Shown here one piece after another: positions 1-7,823 of a stretch of 64,000 bases of DNA (positions are counted from its first letter, which is position 1; every line of letters starts with the position of its first letter). The notes under the pieces were generated by a model. That model was given only the letters and a program-made list of their open reading frames with translations, did no database searches and had not been told where the DNA came from. The translations under genes and the position numbers were made by a program. The DNA comes from Huiozyma naganishii CBS 8797 (lineage: Eukaryota; Ascomycota; Saccharomycetes; Saccharomycetales; Saccharomycetaceae): the NCBI RefSeq assembly GCF_000348985.1, contig NC_035922.1, forward strand, positions 1,226,778-1,290,777. The letters run 5' to 3'.

Positions 1-122
1 TCCCAACAATTACACCGCAACTACAACGTCTGTACCCACTGCCCATATATATATATATACACCTCGAGCCCATGCGAACCCTCGAGAACCGCACCCTTCC
101 GTTGCAGTCGCCGAGATCTGAA

Positions 123-142
123 TTATTTGCTCGAGCAAATAA
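123..142. repeat. Perfect 20-bp palindrome beyond the AXL1 stop
   Basis: Two 10-base arms with no spacer, centred on the XhoI-like core CTCGAG, start about 30 bases past the AXL1 stop codon, in what should be its 3' untranslated region. The arms end in A/T-rich sequence. It could be a processing or termination structure, or chance. There is no functional evidence beyond position and symmetry. Confidence 0.5.
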
Positions 143-171
143 AATAAACGCAGCAAAGAACAGCCGTTGCT

Positions 172-3100
172 TCACGTGCGGCGGAAGAAGTCCGCGTCCG
201 GCAACCTGTGTCTTGGCGGTGGTGTAGTAGTAGTAGTTGTTGACGGTCGCTGTGGGACGGTGGGTCGCAGTGTGAGGCTGCGACGCACACCCAGCGCCAA
301 CAGTTTCCCAACCTCTTTCGCAATGACGCGGCACAGCTTCCAGTTCTCGCCGCGGGTCTTGAAGTGTGCGAGCAAGTGCCGTAGCAACTGGGTGGGCGAA
401 CCCTGCGACTTGTTGACTATATCGCGCAGCTCTGTGTCCTTGATCGCAAACCCTTTCATCTTGAGGAAAGTTTCCATCTGTAGAAACATCTGCCGGTTCA
501 TGATTTCCTCCCGCTTCATAGGGCTGTCGATCATTATTGAGATCTTGCTTCTCGTGGTAGACCTCGCAGACAGTTTCTCCTTGAAGAAGGTCATGTACCT
601 GTGCAAAGTTAACCCTTGGACCACCGTGCGGTCTAGGATATCGTTGCCCTGTAAGAAATCGTACTCTTTCGCTTGGATCAGGTTCCATAACTGCTTGTGT
701 CTTTTCATATCGATCCCTTCGAGCACGGAAGAGTGGCCGTTTTGCACATTGGGGTAGATCTCGCTTAACAGGTTTGTGGGGCCTCCTGACGTGTCCATCT
801 CACCCACAGTGTGCTCGCCTATTAACCTAATGTACGGTTTCAAGTAAATTTCCTCGAATTGAGACTCCGTAAGCGCGTTCAACACAGTGTCCTCAAGATA
901 CATCATGTACTCATCAATCTTATCCTCCAAATCAAGACACTGTCCAGCGGACATCACCGTGATGTGCAACCCAACGGTGTCTGTCATGATCCTCAGACCA
1001 CCGAGAACAACATATCCGATCTGTTTCTTATAACGAAGGTCAGGTACTAACGTTAGGTGCATCAGGTAAGCGGTGAAATGGGCCAAAGTGAACGCGGCAC
1101 GGTCATTCCTTAAACCAACCTGCACAAAGTGCACTATACTGTTATTCGGATCATCACCTTGGCCAGGGTACTCCACATAGTAATTTACCCCAGGCTTCAA
1201 AACGGTTGTGGACCGTCTGTAATCCGTAGTTGGGGTGCTGCATCTGCTGCTGTTCAAATGGTGTGTCAATTTCGAATGAATCAGACAGTTGACTTCATCT
1301 GCATATCTCATATCGCCTTGGACAAACAAGTTCAAGTAGTTACCGCTATCGTTCATCACAAATTCATGGCAAAATTGTTGGAAACTCGACATGTCACTAT
1401 CCTCCAACGCTTCCAATCTATCCTCTAAAGTCCACATGCCTCTCTCAAGAACGATCAACAGACCCATGCTCGCCAGTTTCACACAAATCTCAGAAGATGC
1501 GGCCTCATATTTACTTCTCACTTGGATCCTCGCCTTCCTTAGCAAACTGTTGGTGACAATATTAGCAGTCGCAGGATCTCCAATTAGACGCAACGTCGAA
1601 AGAATATAGTCAGTGATTTTCACAACACCGTCGCTGAACCCACATATTGTACAACAGAGCTGCACGTCTCCCTTGAGAGATGTGGCAATTTCGTAGGCAT
1701 AAGACAACTGCAATGACGGGTATAAATCTGATGTGAGTAAGAAATTCAAAACTTCACCAAGGATCTCCAAATGCATCGTGTTCATCGATGAAGGTGTCAT
1801 CGTCAAAGACTCAATAGAAAATGTTACAGTACTCTGTTTTGGAATACGATCTGGAGAAGCTACAGACTCAGGTTCTTTGTCAATGGGGAGAATCCACATT
1901 TCATAATGAGATGACCGATTGACCAATCTTGGTTTTTGATTAGGTAGCATACTTGTTGGTACCTGAGGTTGTAAAACCGCAAAACGAGATCTCAGAGAGT
2001 ATTCCATGAAAATCTGCTGGAGATTTGCTAGATTTTGGAAGAACTGTGGGATGAAGAGATTTTTTGAGGGTAAGGCAAGTGAGTAGTCGTTCACGGTCGT
2101 GCAGGGTTCATCTATTATTTGTTTAAAATTAAGGTGACTTTTGATGTAGTCAAATCCGTAATATGCATCTGTACTCCAATCTTTATTTTGTGAGCCCAAC
2201 TCGAAAAAAGCGTTGTGCTTTAGTTCTGAACCCAACAGAAACAACTTTACATTTGTTACCTTCATAAATTCATTGATAAAATTTTGGAATTTCATGGCCT
2301 GATCAAACCACCATGGTGTAACCGTCATCAGATTCTCGCTATGGTCATTATTTAGTTCAATCAGATTCGGCGATTCTTTGAAAAGGTACTCTAATTCTGG
2401 GGTCCTCAGACTGTGTTGTAGTAGCTCAGTTAACTCAGAACAAAAATCAGATGAGAGTACTTCTTGCTCTTGGTAGAGATAGTTAATATATTCGATGGTA
2501 GTATGCTCAAACAAAATTCTGGATAAAGAGTTTAAGTTCTCCCAGCGCACTAATTCAAGAGTACCTTTAAAAACTTTTGAGATGATTTCTCTCAGATTTT
2601 CCCAACCAGAGGCAGTCAACGAGAACTGTAAGATTAATCCGTATACCCCATAGGTAAAATCTGATATATACGTTGTTGTCTCTGTTATCCAACTTTTTTC
2701 GATGAAGTAACTGTGCAGGGATCCCTTCGATTCGTCTCCAAACAACTCACGCCATATGCCACTAAAGATTTTCAGTTCCTTTGGTGTAAAATTTGCACCA
2801 CTTTCATTCACTGGGAACAAAAAACGCATTGTTGATTGCTTATTTGATTTGATTATCATAAAGTTGTTTCTGTCGTCGAAACACTTGATATCTTTGTATT
2901 TCGCCTTCCATGCTTTTTCCAAAATCCTAAAGCTTTCAATTTTTTTCAATTTCTTCCCATTGGAACGTATCGAGTCTCTTTTAGAGATAGATCGGCGAAT
3001 GACATTTCCTTTAGCAGCTCTGGACGATTGTATGTAGCCAAAATTTGTGAGTGCTAGTTTAGTCAGTATGTTCACGGACTGAGAACCCTTAATGCAAACA

Positions 3101-3765
3101 GTTATATTTCGAGGTTGGAAATTAGTTTCGAAGTAGTTTACAAGTAAAGTCCGCAAATTCATACCAGTAACCAAGGGCATATTTTTCAGTGTATGAATAT
3201 TACCAGTCGAAAATTGGCTAAATGGGTGATTTCCATTCGCCATCAATCTGATAGCCTGATAAAGTATCTTACTCAGGCTTGAAACGTTACTATCATGTTC
3301 GCTTTGAATGGCATAGATTTCCTTGTTCATCGCTGTGGAATTGAACAAAGGTTCCTTCAGAAAGGATGAAAACATGTCTAGGATGCAGTCAAATTCCAGC
3401 TCACCCTCCCTATTCATGTTAGGAACAGAGATGTGGAAGGTTGTTTGCTCTCCAGTTGTGTACGCGTTGTGGGTTCCGCCAGTTTTGGACAGCGTTTGAT
3501 GGTATTTGTCAACGTCTGGATATTTTTTTGACCCAGCGGCAAACAGCATGTGCTCGCATAGATGAGCCAAACCGGGGACACCCTTGGGATCATTATGCGA
3601 GCCTGTTGCCACGGTGACCGAACACACACTTGCATTATCTTCTGGATCAGATATCAAAAGGGCCAATACCCCGTTTGGTAATTTACACAACTTATGCGTC
3701 CTGTGGGAGAAGGCCAATGGTATTCTGAACTGTATATCATAGTTTTGAACTGCTGCCCATGTCAT
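172..3765 (-). CDS. AXL1: AXL1, insulinase-family protease for a-factor processing and axial budding
   Basis: The 1197-residue product is close to the S. cerevisiae Axl1 length (about 1208). It opens with the family's N-terminal pattern and carries the inverted zinc site HLCEH (H68, E71, H72), with E149 a candidate third ligand, so it should be a catalytically competent M16 metalloprotease. In S. cerevisiae Axl1 makes the N-terminal cut of a-factor with Ste23 and independently marks the axial bud site in haploids. The start ATG aligns with the family start. The C-terminus ends in a Thr/Pro run followed by a basic tail. A TGAAACA motif upstream fits pheromone control. STE23 is the alternative, but length and N-terminus favour AXL1. 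The neighbour is a divergently transcribed aldo/keto reductase. Confidence 0.93.
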   Translation of the reverse strand: MTWAAVQNYDIQFRIPLAFSHRTHKLCKLPNGVLALLISDPEDNASVCSVTVATGSHNDPKGVPGLAHLCEHMLFAAGSKKYPDVDKYHQTLSKTGGTHNAYTTGEQTTFHISVPNMNREGELEFDCILDMFSSFLKEPLFNSTAMNKEIYAIQSEHDSNVSSLSKILYQAIRLMANGNHPFSQFSTGNIHTLKNMPLVTGMNLRTLLVNYFETNFQPRNITVCIKGSQSVNILTKLALTNFGYIQSSRAAKGNVIRRSISKRDSIRSNGKKLKKIESFRILEKAWKAKYKDIKCFDDRNNFMIIKSNKQSTMRFLFPVNESGANFTPKELKIFSGIWRELFGDESKGSLHSYFIEKSWITETTTYISDFTYGVYGLILQFSLTASGWENLREIISKVFKGTLELVRWENLNSLSRILFEHTTIEYINYLYQEQEVLSSDFCSELTELLQHSLRTPELEYLFKESPNLIELNNDHSENLMTVTPWWFDQAMKFQNFINEFMKVTNVKLFLLGSELKHNAFFELGSQNKDWSTDAYYGFDYIKSHLNFKQIIDEPCTTVNDYSLALPSKNLFIPQFFQNLANLQQIFMEYSLRSRFAVLQPQVPTSMLPNQKPRLVNRSSHYEMWILPIDKEPESVASPDRIPKQSTVTFSIESLTMTPSSMNTMHLEILGEVLNFLLTSDLYPSLQLSYAYEIATSLKGDVQLCCTICGFSDGVVKITDYILSTLRLIGDPATANIVTNSLLRKARIQVRSKYEAASSEICVKLASMGLLIVLERGMWTLEDRLEALEDSDMSSFQQFCHEFVMNDSGNYLNLFVQGDMRYADEVNCLIHSKLTHHLNSSRCSTPTTDYRRSTTVLKPGVNYYVEYPGQGDDPNNSIVHFVQVGLRNDRAAFTLAHFTAYLMHLTLVPDLRYKKQIGYVVLGGLRIMTDTVGLHITVMSAGQCLDLEDKIDEYMMYLEDTVLNALTESQFEEIYLKPYIRLIGEHTVGEMDTSGGPTNLLSEIYPNVQNGHSSVLEGIDMKRHKQLWNLIQAKEYDFLQGNDILDRTVVQGLTLHRYMTFFKEKLSARSTTRSKISIMIDSPMKREEIMNRQMFLQMETFLKMKGFAIKDTELRDIVNKSQGSPTQLLRHLLAHFKTRGENWKLCRVIAKEVGKLLALGVRRSLTLRPTVPQRPSTTTTTTPPPRHRLPDADFFRRT

Positions 3766-3941
3766 CGGGCCCTAGCACCTTGTTTACTTCGGGGTGAGCC
3801 TGCTCCTGTCACTTTGCGTTGACCATTCAAATTATCCATCGTTGAGTTGTCCCCAGCCATTTGTTCAATATCTGCCGCTATGGCCATATAATATGTGAAA
3901 AATCGTGTAATTTTCCTATTCGGGACATACGCTTGGTGAGA

Positions 3942-3948
3942 TGAAACA
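3942..3948 (+). promoter_or_regulatory. Candidate pheromone response element upstream of AXL1
   Basis: TGAAACA, the Ste12 consensus, lies about 180 bases upstream of the AXL1 ATG. AXL1 is a haploid-specific mating gene in S. cerevisiae, so the site is plausible. A single 7-mer can occur by chance, and I did not find a convincing a1/alpha2 operator nearby. Confidence 0.3.
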
Positions 3949-4302
3949 ACTATAAACAAGATAACCAGACCATAAAAGCAAAGTGGTACCATCCATTTCA
4001 GTCTTTGATGACGAATCAGCGAATTGACTCCAAAGTAATCGACGGTTTCATCAAGGGGACCGCAAACAACAAGATGCCCTGAACTAATTGTTACCTGCTA
4101 ATGTGTCCTGTTTATTTGTGCAGAGAGGAACAACGTAAATGTTTTTTTTTCCTACGACACGTGTTTACACTTCTTGGCTGAGCTATTTGATCCGCAGGCA
4201 ATTTGATCCGCGGGCACCTCTGAATGTCCACGTTGCCACAACCAGACTCCCCTGAGCGACCCTCTCGCTTCTGGACCGGCCCCGACTCCCCCTTCGCCCT
4301 CG

Positions 4303-4312
4303 TTCGGCCGAA
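4303..4312. promoter_or_regulatory. TTCGGCCGAA palindrome, copy 1
   Basis: A perfect 10-bp palindrome with abutting CGG/CCG half-sites, the kind of site bound by Zn2Cys6 cluster dimers. It lies about 345 bases upstream of the reductase start. An identical copy follows 94 bases downstream, which makes chance less likely. The factor is unknown. Confidence 0.4.
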
Positions 4313-4396
4313 CACCACCGCCACTTAAAAGTCAAACGGCGGAGAGAATATCCGTCTGTCCCAAATAGGAAACAGCGGAGAAGAATGCGTGAACCG

Positions 4397-4406
4397 TTCG
4401 GCCGAA
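4397..4406. promoter_or_regulatory. TTCGGCCGAA palindrome, copy 2
   Basis: Second identical CGG-CCG palindrome, about 250 bases upstream of the reductase start codon at 4657. With copy 1 it forms a pair typical of a Zn-cluster activator target promoter. The regulator is not identifiable from sequence alone. Confidence 0.4.
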
Positions 4407-4656
4407 TCTTAATGCTGTGAAGGCACAGCGAATAGCCGAATGAGGGCAGATTTGATGAGATAATCGTGGAAGGCGGGGTCGTCCTTAAAATTGGTTTCCT
4501 CCTTTTCTTTGGTTTGATGACCGCGTAACACATATAAAAACGACGGATTGATCCTGCTGGAAAGCTGGAAAATTGTGTGTCTCAATTGTGCTTTCCTCGT
4601 CTTTATCTTTTGTAGAGTAGAACCACACCACCGTAATAACACACCCTCTTCTCAAT

Positions 4657-5697
4657 ATGTCCAAGGTTGAACAGATCAGAAAAGACTTGAATGAAATCCA
4701 TACTGGGTATGGGATGATGAGCTTGACATGGGCCGCTAAAGTAGTCCCAGTCCAGCAAAGTCACGAGGCTATGAAGAAAGTCGTCGACTTGGCCATTGAA
4801 AACAATACCAAGGCGTTCTTCAATGTGGGCGAATTTTATGGCCCGGATTTGGTGAACTTGAAACTGGTAAAATCATTCTTTGAAAAATACCCAGAATTGA
4901 GAAGCAAAGTTATCATCAGTTGCAAAGGTGCATACAACATTGAAACTTTCCAGGCAACTGGAAAGTATGACGAAGTCATTGCCAGTATCAAACGGTGTTG
5001 TGATGCAGTCGGTGGTTACATCGACATATTTGAACCGGCTAGACTAGACCTTTCCATTTTGAAGGAGGGCGAGGTGTATCCAAGGGAATCGTTCGAGGCT
5101 CAGGCCAAAATGATTGAGGAATCGTTCATCGGGGCAATCTCCTTGAGTGAAGTCACTGGAGAACAGATTAGAGCTGTTGCTAAGGACTGGGGCAAATATC
5201 TGGTCTGTGTTGAACTTGAGCTGTCCATGTTCAGTAGAGACATCTTGATCAATGGTACTGCGAAAGCGTGTAGTGACCTAAACTTGACAATCATCTGCTA
5301 CTCGCCACTGGGGAGAGGATTGTTGACCGGTACAGTGAAGGCCAAGGCACCTCCAAAGGGTGAATTCAAGGCAATGTTGAAGCGGTTCCAAGGTGATGCC
5401 TTGGAACACAACCTGCTACTGGTACAATTTCTACAGGAAGAGATTGTTGACAAGCGCCCAAAGGACCAACAAATCACTCTACCACAACTGGCCTTGGGTT
5501 GGGTTAAAAAATGGCAGAGATCTAAGACGTTCCCAGGGGCTAACTTCATTCCAATTCCTTCTGGATCTTCTGCTTCAAGAGTTGCCGAGAACTTCGATGA
5601 AGTTAAGGGCAAGATTACAGAAGACGAATTTGCCAAGATTAACGAGTTTTTGGAACATTTCGAAGTTATTGGTGACAGAGAAGAGATGAATGTATAG
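4657..5697 (+). CDS. Aldo/keto reductase, YPR127W (pyridoxal reductase-like) type, copy 1
   Basis: The 346-residue product matches S. cerevisiae YPR127W (345 residues), an AKR similar to fission yeast pyridoxal reductase, expected to reduce pyridoxal to pyridoxine with NADPH in the cytosol. The AKR pattern is visible: the active Tyr lies in EFYGPD (Y61), Lys in SCKG (K90), and the C-terminal cofactor segment carries IPIPSGSSASRV. The ATG is the first in frame. A paralogue lies at 19092-20153 on the opposite strand, and the two bracket a block inverted relative to S. cerevisiae. The pair of TTCGGCCGAA palindromes upstream suggests regulated expression. The family is clear. The substrate is inferred from homology. 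Confidence 0.88.
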   Translation: MSKVEQIRKDLNEIHTGYGMMSLTWAAKVVPVQQSHEAMKKVVDLAIENNTKAFFNVGEFYGPDLVNLKLVKSFFEKYPELRSKVIISCKGAYNIETFQATGKYDEVIASIKRCCDAVGGYIDIFEPARLDLSILKEGEVYPRESFEAQAKMIEESFIGAISLSEVTGEQIRAVAKDWGKYLVCVELELSMFSRDILINGTAKACSDLNLTIICYSPLGRGLLTGTVKAKAPPKGEFKAMLKRFQGDALEHNLLLVQFLQEEIVDKRPKDQQITLPQLALGWVKKWQRSKTFPGANFIPIPSGSSASRVAENFDEVKGKITEDEFAKINEFLEHFEVIGDREEMNV

Positions 5698-5888
5698 TTT
5701 CCACGTAACTTTTATATTCTTAACTACTCCTTCCACAATGTTTGTATAATACATGCACTCTCAAACAATAAAATATTAGTATAGTTCACTATGTTACAAG
5801 TGTAAATTTCGACATATAATTATATTGATTTCTTTCAATCTAAATATACATATGTATCGATGCATTTGTTTAGTGTGTTTATTAGGCT

Positions 5889-7589
5889 TCAAAAAGTGGT
5901 TTGCTCAATCACAGCCGAATAAATACCGTTTCTTCCTCCAGGAGTATGATTTATCCATCTTCCTAATCTGTGCTCTTTACTCACGCTTGCCAAGACCCTG
6001 AAAGTCTCTTTACCGGGTTTACCAGATTCAACGACCTGAATCCTGTTCACCACACCTTTACAGTTGGGCAACTCTCCCAATAACGAAAATTCCCTTAAGT
6101 TCTCTGAGATCTTCCAAACTTTCAAAATACCATTCCAAGAACCTGAAATGAATATGTTACTGTACGGTACTGCGTAAATCGAGGTGATCCAAAATGGGTG
6201 AGCGATCTTATTATCTTGCACTTGGGTTCTTCTAACTATTTCGTCTACTTCCCCGGATATTGAAGATTCACTGGGAGCATCTTGATAACCATGACCAGCT
6301 CTCTCCGTGAAGATAGGCTTTTTTTTACCCGTGGACCACAGGTGTATATTTCCGTTATCGGATCCGGTGACAAAATGTGAATCATCAACCATACTGACAA
6401 CATCGATGCTCCCCTCACAGAAAAATACAGGCGCTTGGCTTTCATCTGGGTATTCAATCTCACCATCTTCCTTTTCTACTGCATTGGTTTTCATCCATTT
6501 CTTTAGTAGTTTCTCGGGATTATCACCACCTCTGAAAGTAAGTCTAGTTTCATCTGGAATCTTCCATAACATGGCCGTTTTGTCACGAGCCCCTACACTG
6601 ACACATCTTTCCATGGCCAGTGCAGAAATATCTACAACAGAATCGTAATGACCATAAAGAATTTCCAATTGAGCAAACTGATTTATCGAGTATGTTCTGA
6701 TCTTGTAATCAGCACAAGATGCATACAACTGATCCGAGTTGTTTCTAAATGCCAGAGAGAGAATTTCACCTCTACGATCTTTTGTGGGGATGACTTTGAC
6801 AGGAGCCAACGATTCAGTGCTCCACACAATCAGCTTCCGGTCTCTACCGCCTGTCACAACATACTTTCCATCCGGTGAGGCTGCAACTGTTAATATTTCT
6901 TTGTAGTGCCCTTCGGTGGTATTTTCAAACTCATGAGTAGATTTTGGAGTGTACTTGGATCCACCTCTAACATGCTTCATCTTTTTCGGTCTTTTGGAAA
7001 AGTCAGTCACATCGTATTTAGTTAATTGCAAGTCTCCACTCACCGTATACGCGAATATTTTACCTCTGTTTTTTGCTCTCCCGAACCCCTCCTCAGCATG
7101 GAATTTATTCACATCAGGTTGATAACAGCTCAGACCGGTTAAACACTTTTCTCCGACTCTAGTAAATGTAACGTTAGCTTCGGTTACAAGTAATTTATCA
7201 CCAATCAACCGATAAATACGACCTTGCTGTTCGGCGACGTCTTGCTTAAGCCTTGTTGCAATGATATCCTTGTCTAAATCTGCCGCATCAAAATTGTTGT
7301 AATCGTCTAGTTCACGTTGTTCTTTCTCGAGCGCTGCAGAATCAGAGAGACCGGTAGCAATACTTTTGGCATCCGTTTTAAGATTGTCTAGATATTGTCT
7401 AGCCAGCCGCCTTCTTTTATCAGCAGAATTCTCACCTTCAAACTCTTCATCGGATTCAACCTCTTCTTCATGATCTATAATGGAGTTTTCCCCCTCGTTA
7501 CCGCTCTCTTCATTAGATGATGGATCTGTGATTTCTTCATCCTTGTCATGAGCTGGTCGGGAGCTTCCCTCTCTCGATCTTTTAGGCAT
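5889..7589 (-). CDS. RRP9: RRP9, U3 snoRNP WD40 protein
   Basis: This 566-residue homologue of S. cerevisiae Rrp9 (573) and human U3-55K binds the U3 box B/C motif in the nucleolar processome that cleaves pre-rRNA for 18S. The N-terminus is basic and then acidic (KRSREG followed by Glu/Ser/Asp stretches to about residue 60). A linker with RRRLARQYLDNLK precedes a WD40 propeller in the C-terminal two thirds, with repeats such as VVTGGRDRKLIVW and FVTGSDNGNIHLW. The ATG start is supported by the conserved MPKRSR-like beginning. It sits in tandem with CTF4 on the minus strand, 234 bases downstream, as in the YPR135W-YPR137W order. Confidence 0.95.
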   Translation of the reverse strand: MPKRSREGSSRPAHDKDEEITDPSSNEESGNEGENSIIDHEEEVESDEEFEGENSADKRRRLARQYLDNLKTDAKSIATGLSDSAALEKEQRELDDYNNFDAADLDKDIIATRLKQDVAEQQGRIYRLIGDKLLVTEANVTFTRVGEKCLTGLSCYQPDVNKFHAEEGFGRAKNRGKIFAYTVSGDLQLTKYDVTDFSKRPKKMKHVRGGSKYTPKSTHEFENTTEGHYKEILTVAASPDGKYVVTGGRDRKLIVWSTESLAPVKVIPTKDRRGEILSLAFRNNSDQLYASCADYKIRTYSINQFAQLEILYGHYDSVVDISALAMERCVSVGARDKTAMLWKIPDETRLTFRGGDNPEKLLKKWMKTNAVEKEDGEIEYPDESQAPVFFCEGSIDVVSMVDDSHFVTGSDNGNIHLWSTGKKKPIFTERAGHGYQDAPSESSISGEVDEIVRRTQVQDNKIAHPFWITSIYAVPYSNIFISGSWNGILKVWKISENLREFSLLGELPNCKGVVNRIQVVESGKPGKETFRVLASVSKEHRLGRWINHTPGGRNGIYSAVIEQTTF

Positions 7590-7823
7590 TATTTATCAGT
7601 CGCAAAAAATATCTCTCGAGTAAATGCGCTTTTATCGAGCAGTATCACAATGCTGTGTATGAACTTTTCAAACTGCTCTAGCAATATCAAGCTCATCTCT
7701 AATACTTTTTCCATTCTGTACAGAATTCATCTTCATCAAAATTTTTCACATCACTTTAGACGGTATGGCACAGATTCGTTTTACTATGTAATTGATACAG
7801 ACGGTTAGGGATCCAGTACACCA

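Larger units (their letters stand above)
3766..4656. other. Divergent promoter region between AXL1 and an aldo/keto reductase gene
   Basis: This 890-base stretch has no gene I can support. It holds the candidate Ste12 site near AXL1 and two identical TTCGGCCGAA palindromes nearer the reductase gene. A minus-strand open frame (roughly 4094 down to 3762) ends by overlapping the AXL1 start codon. It is treated as unproven. Confidence 0.6.
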
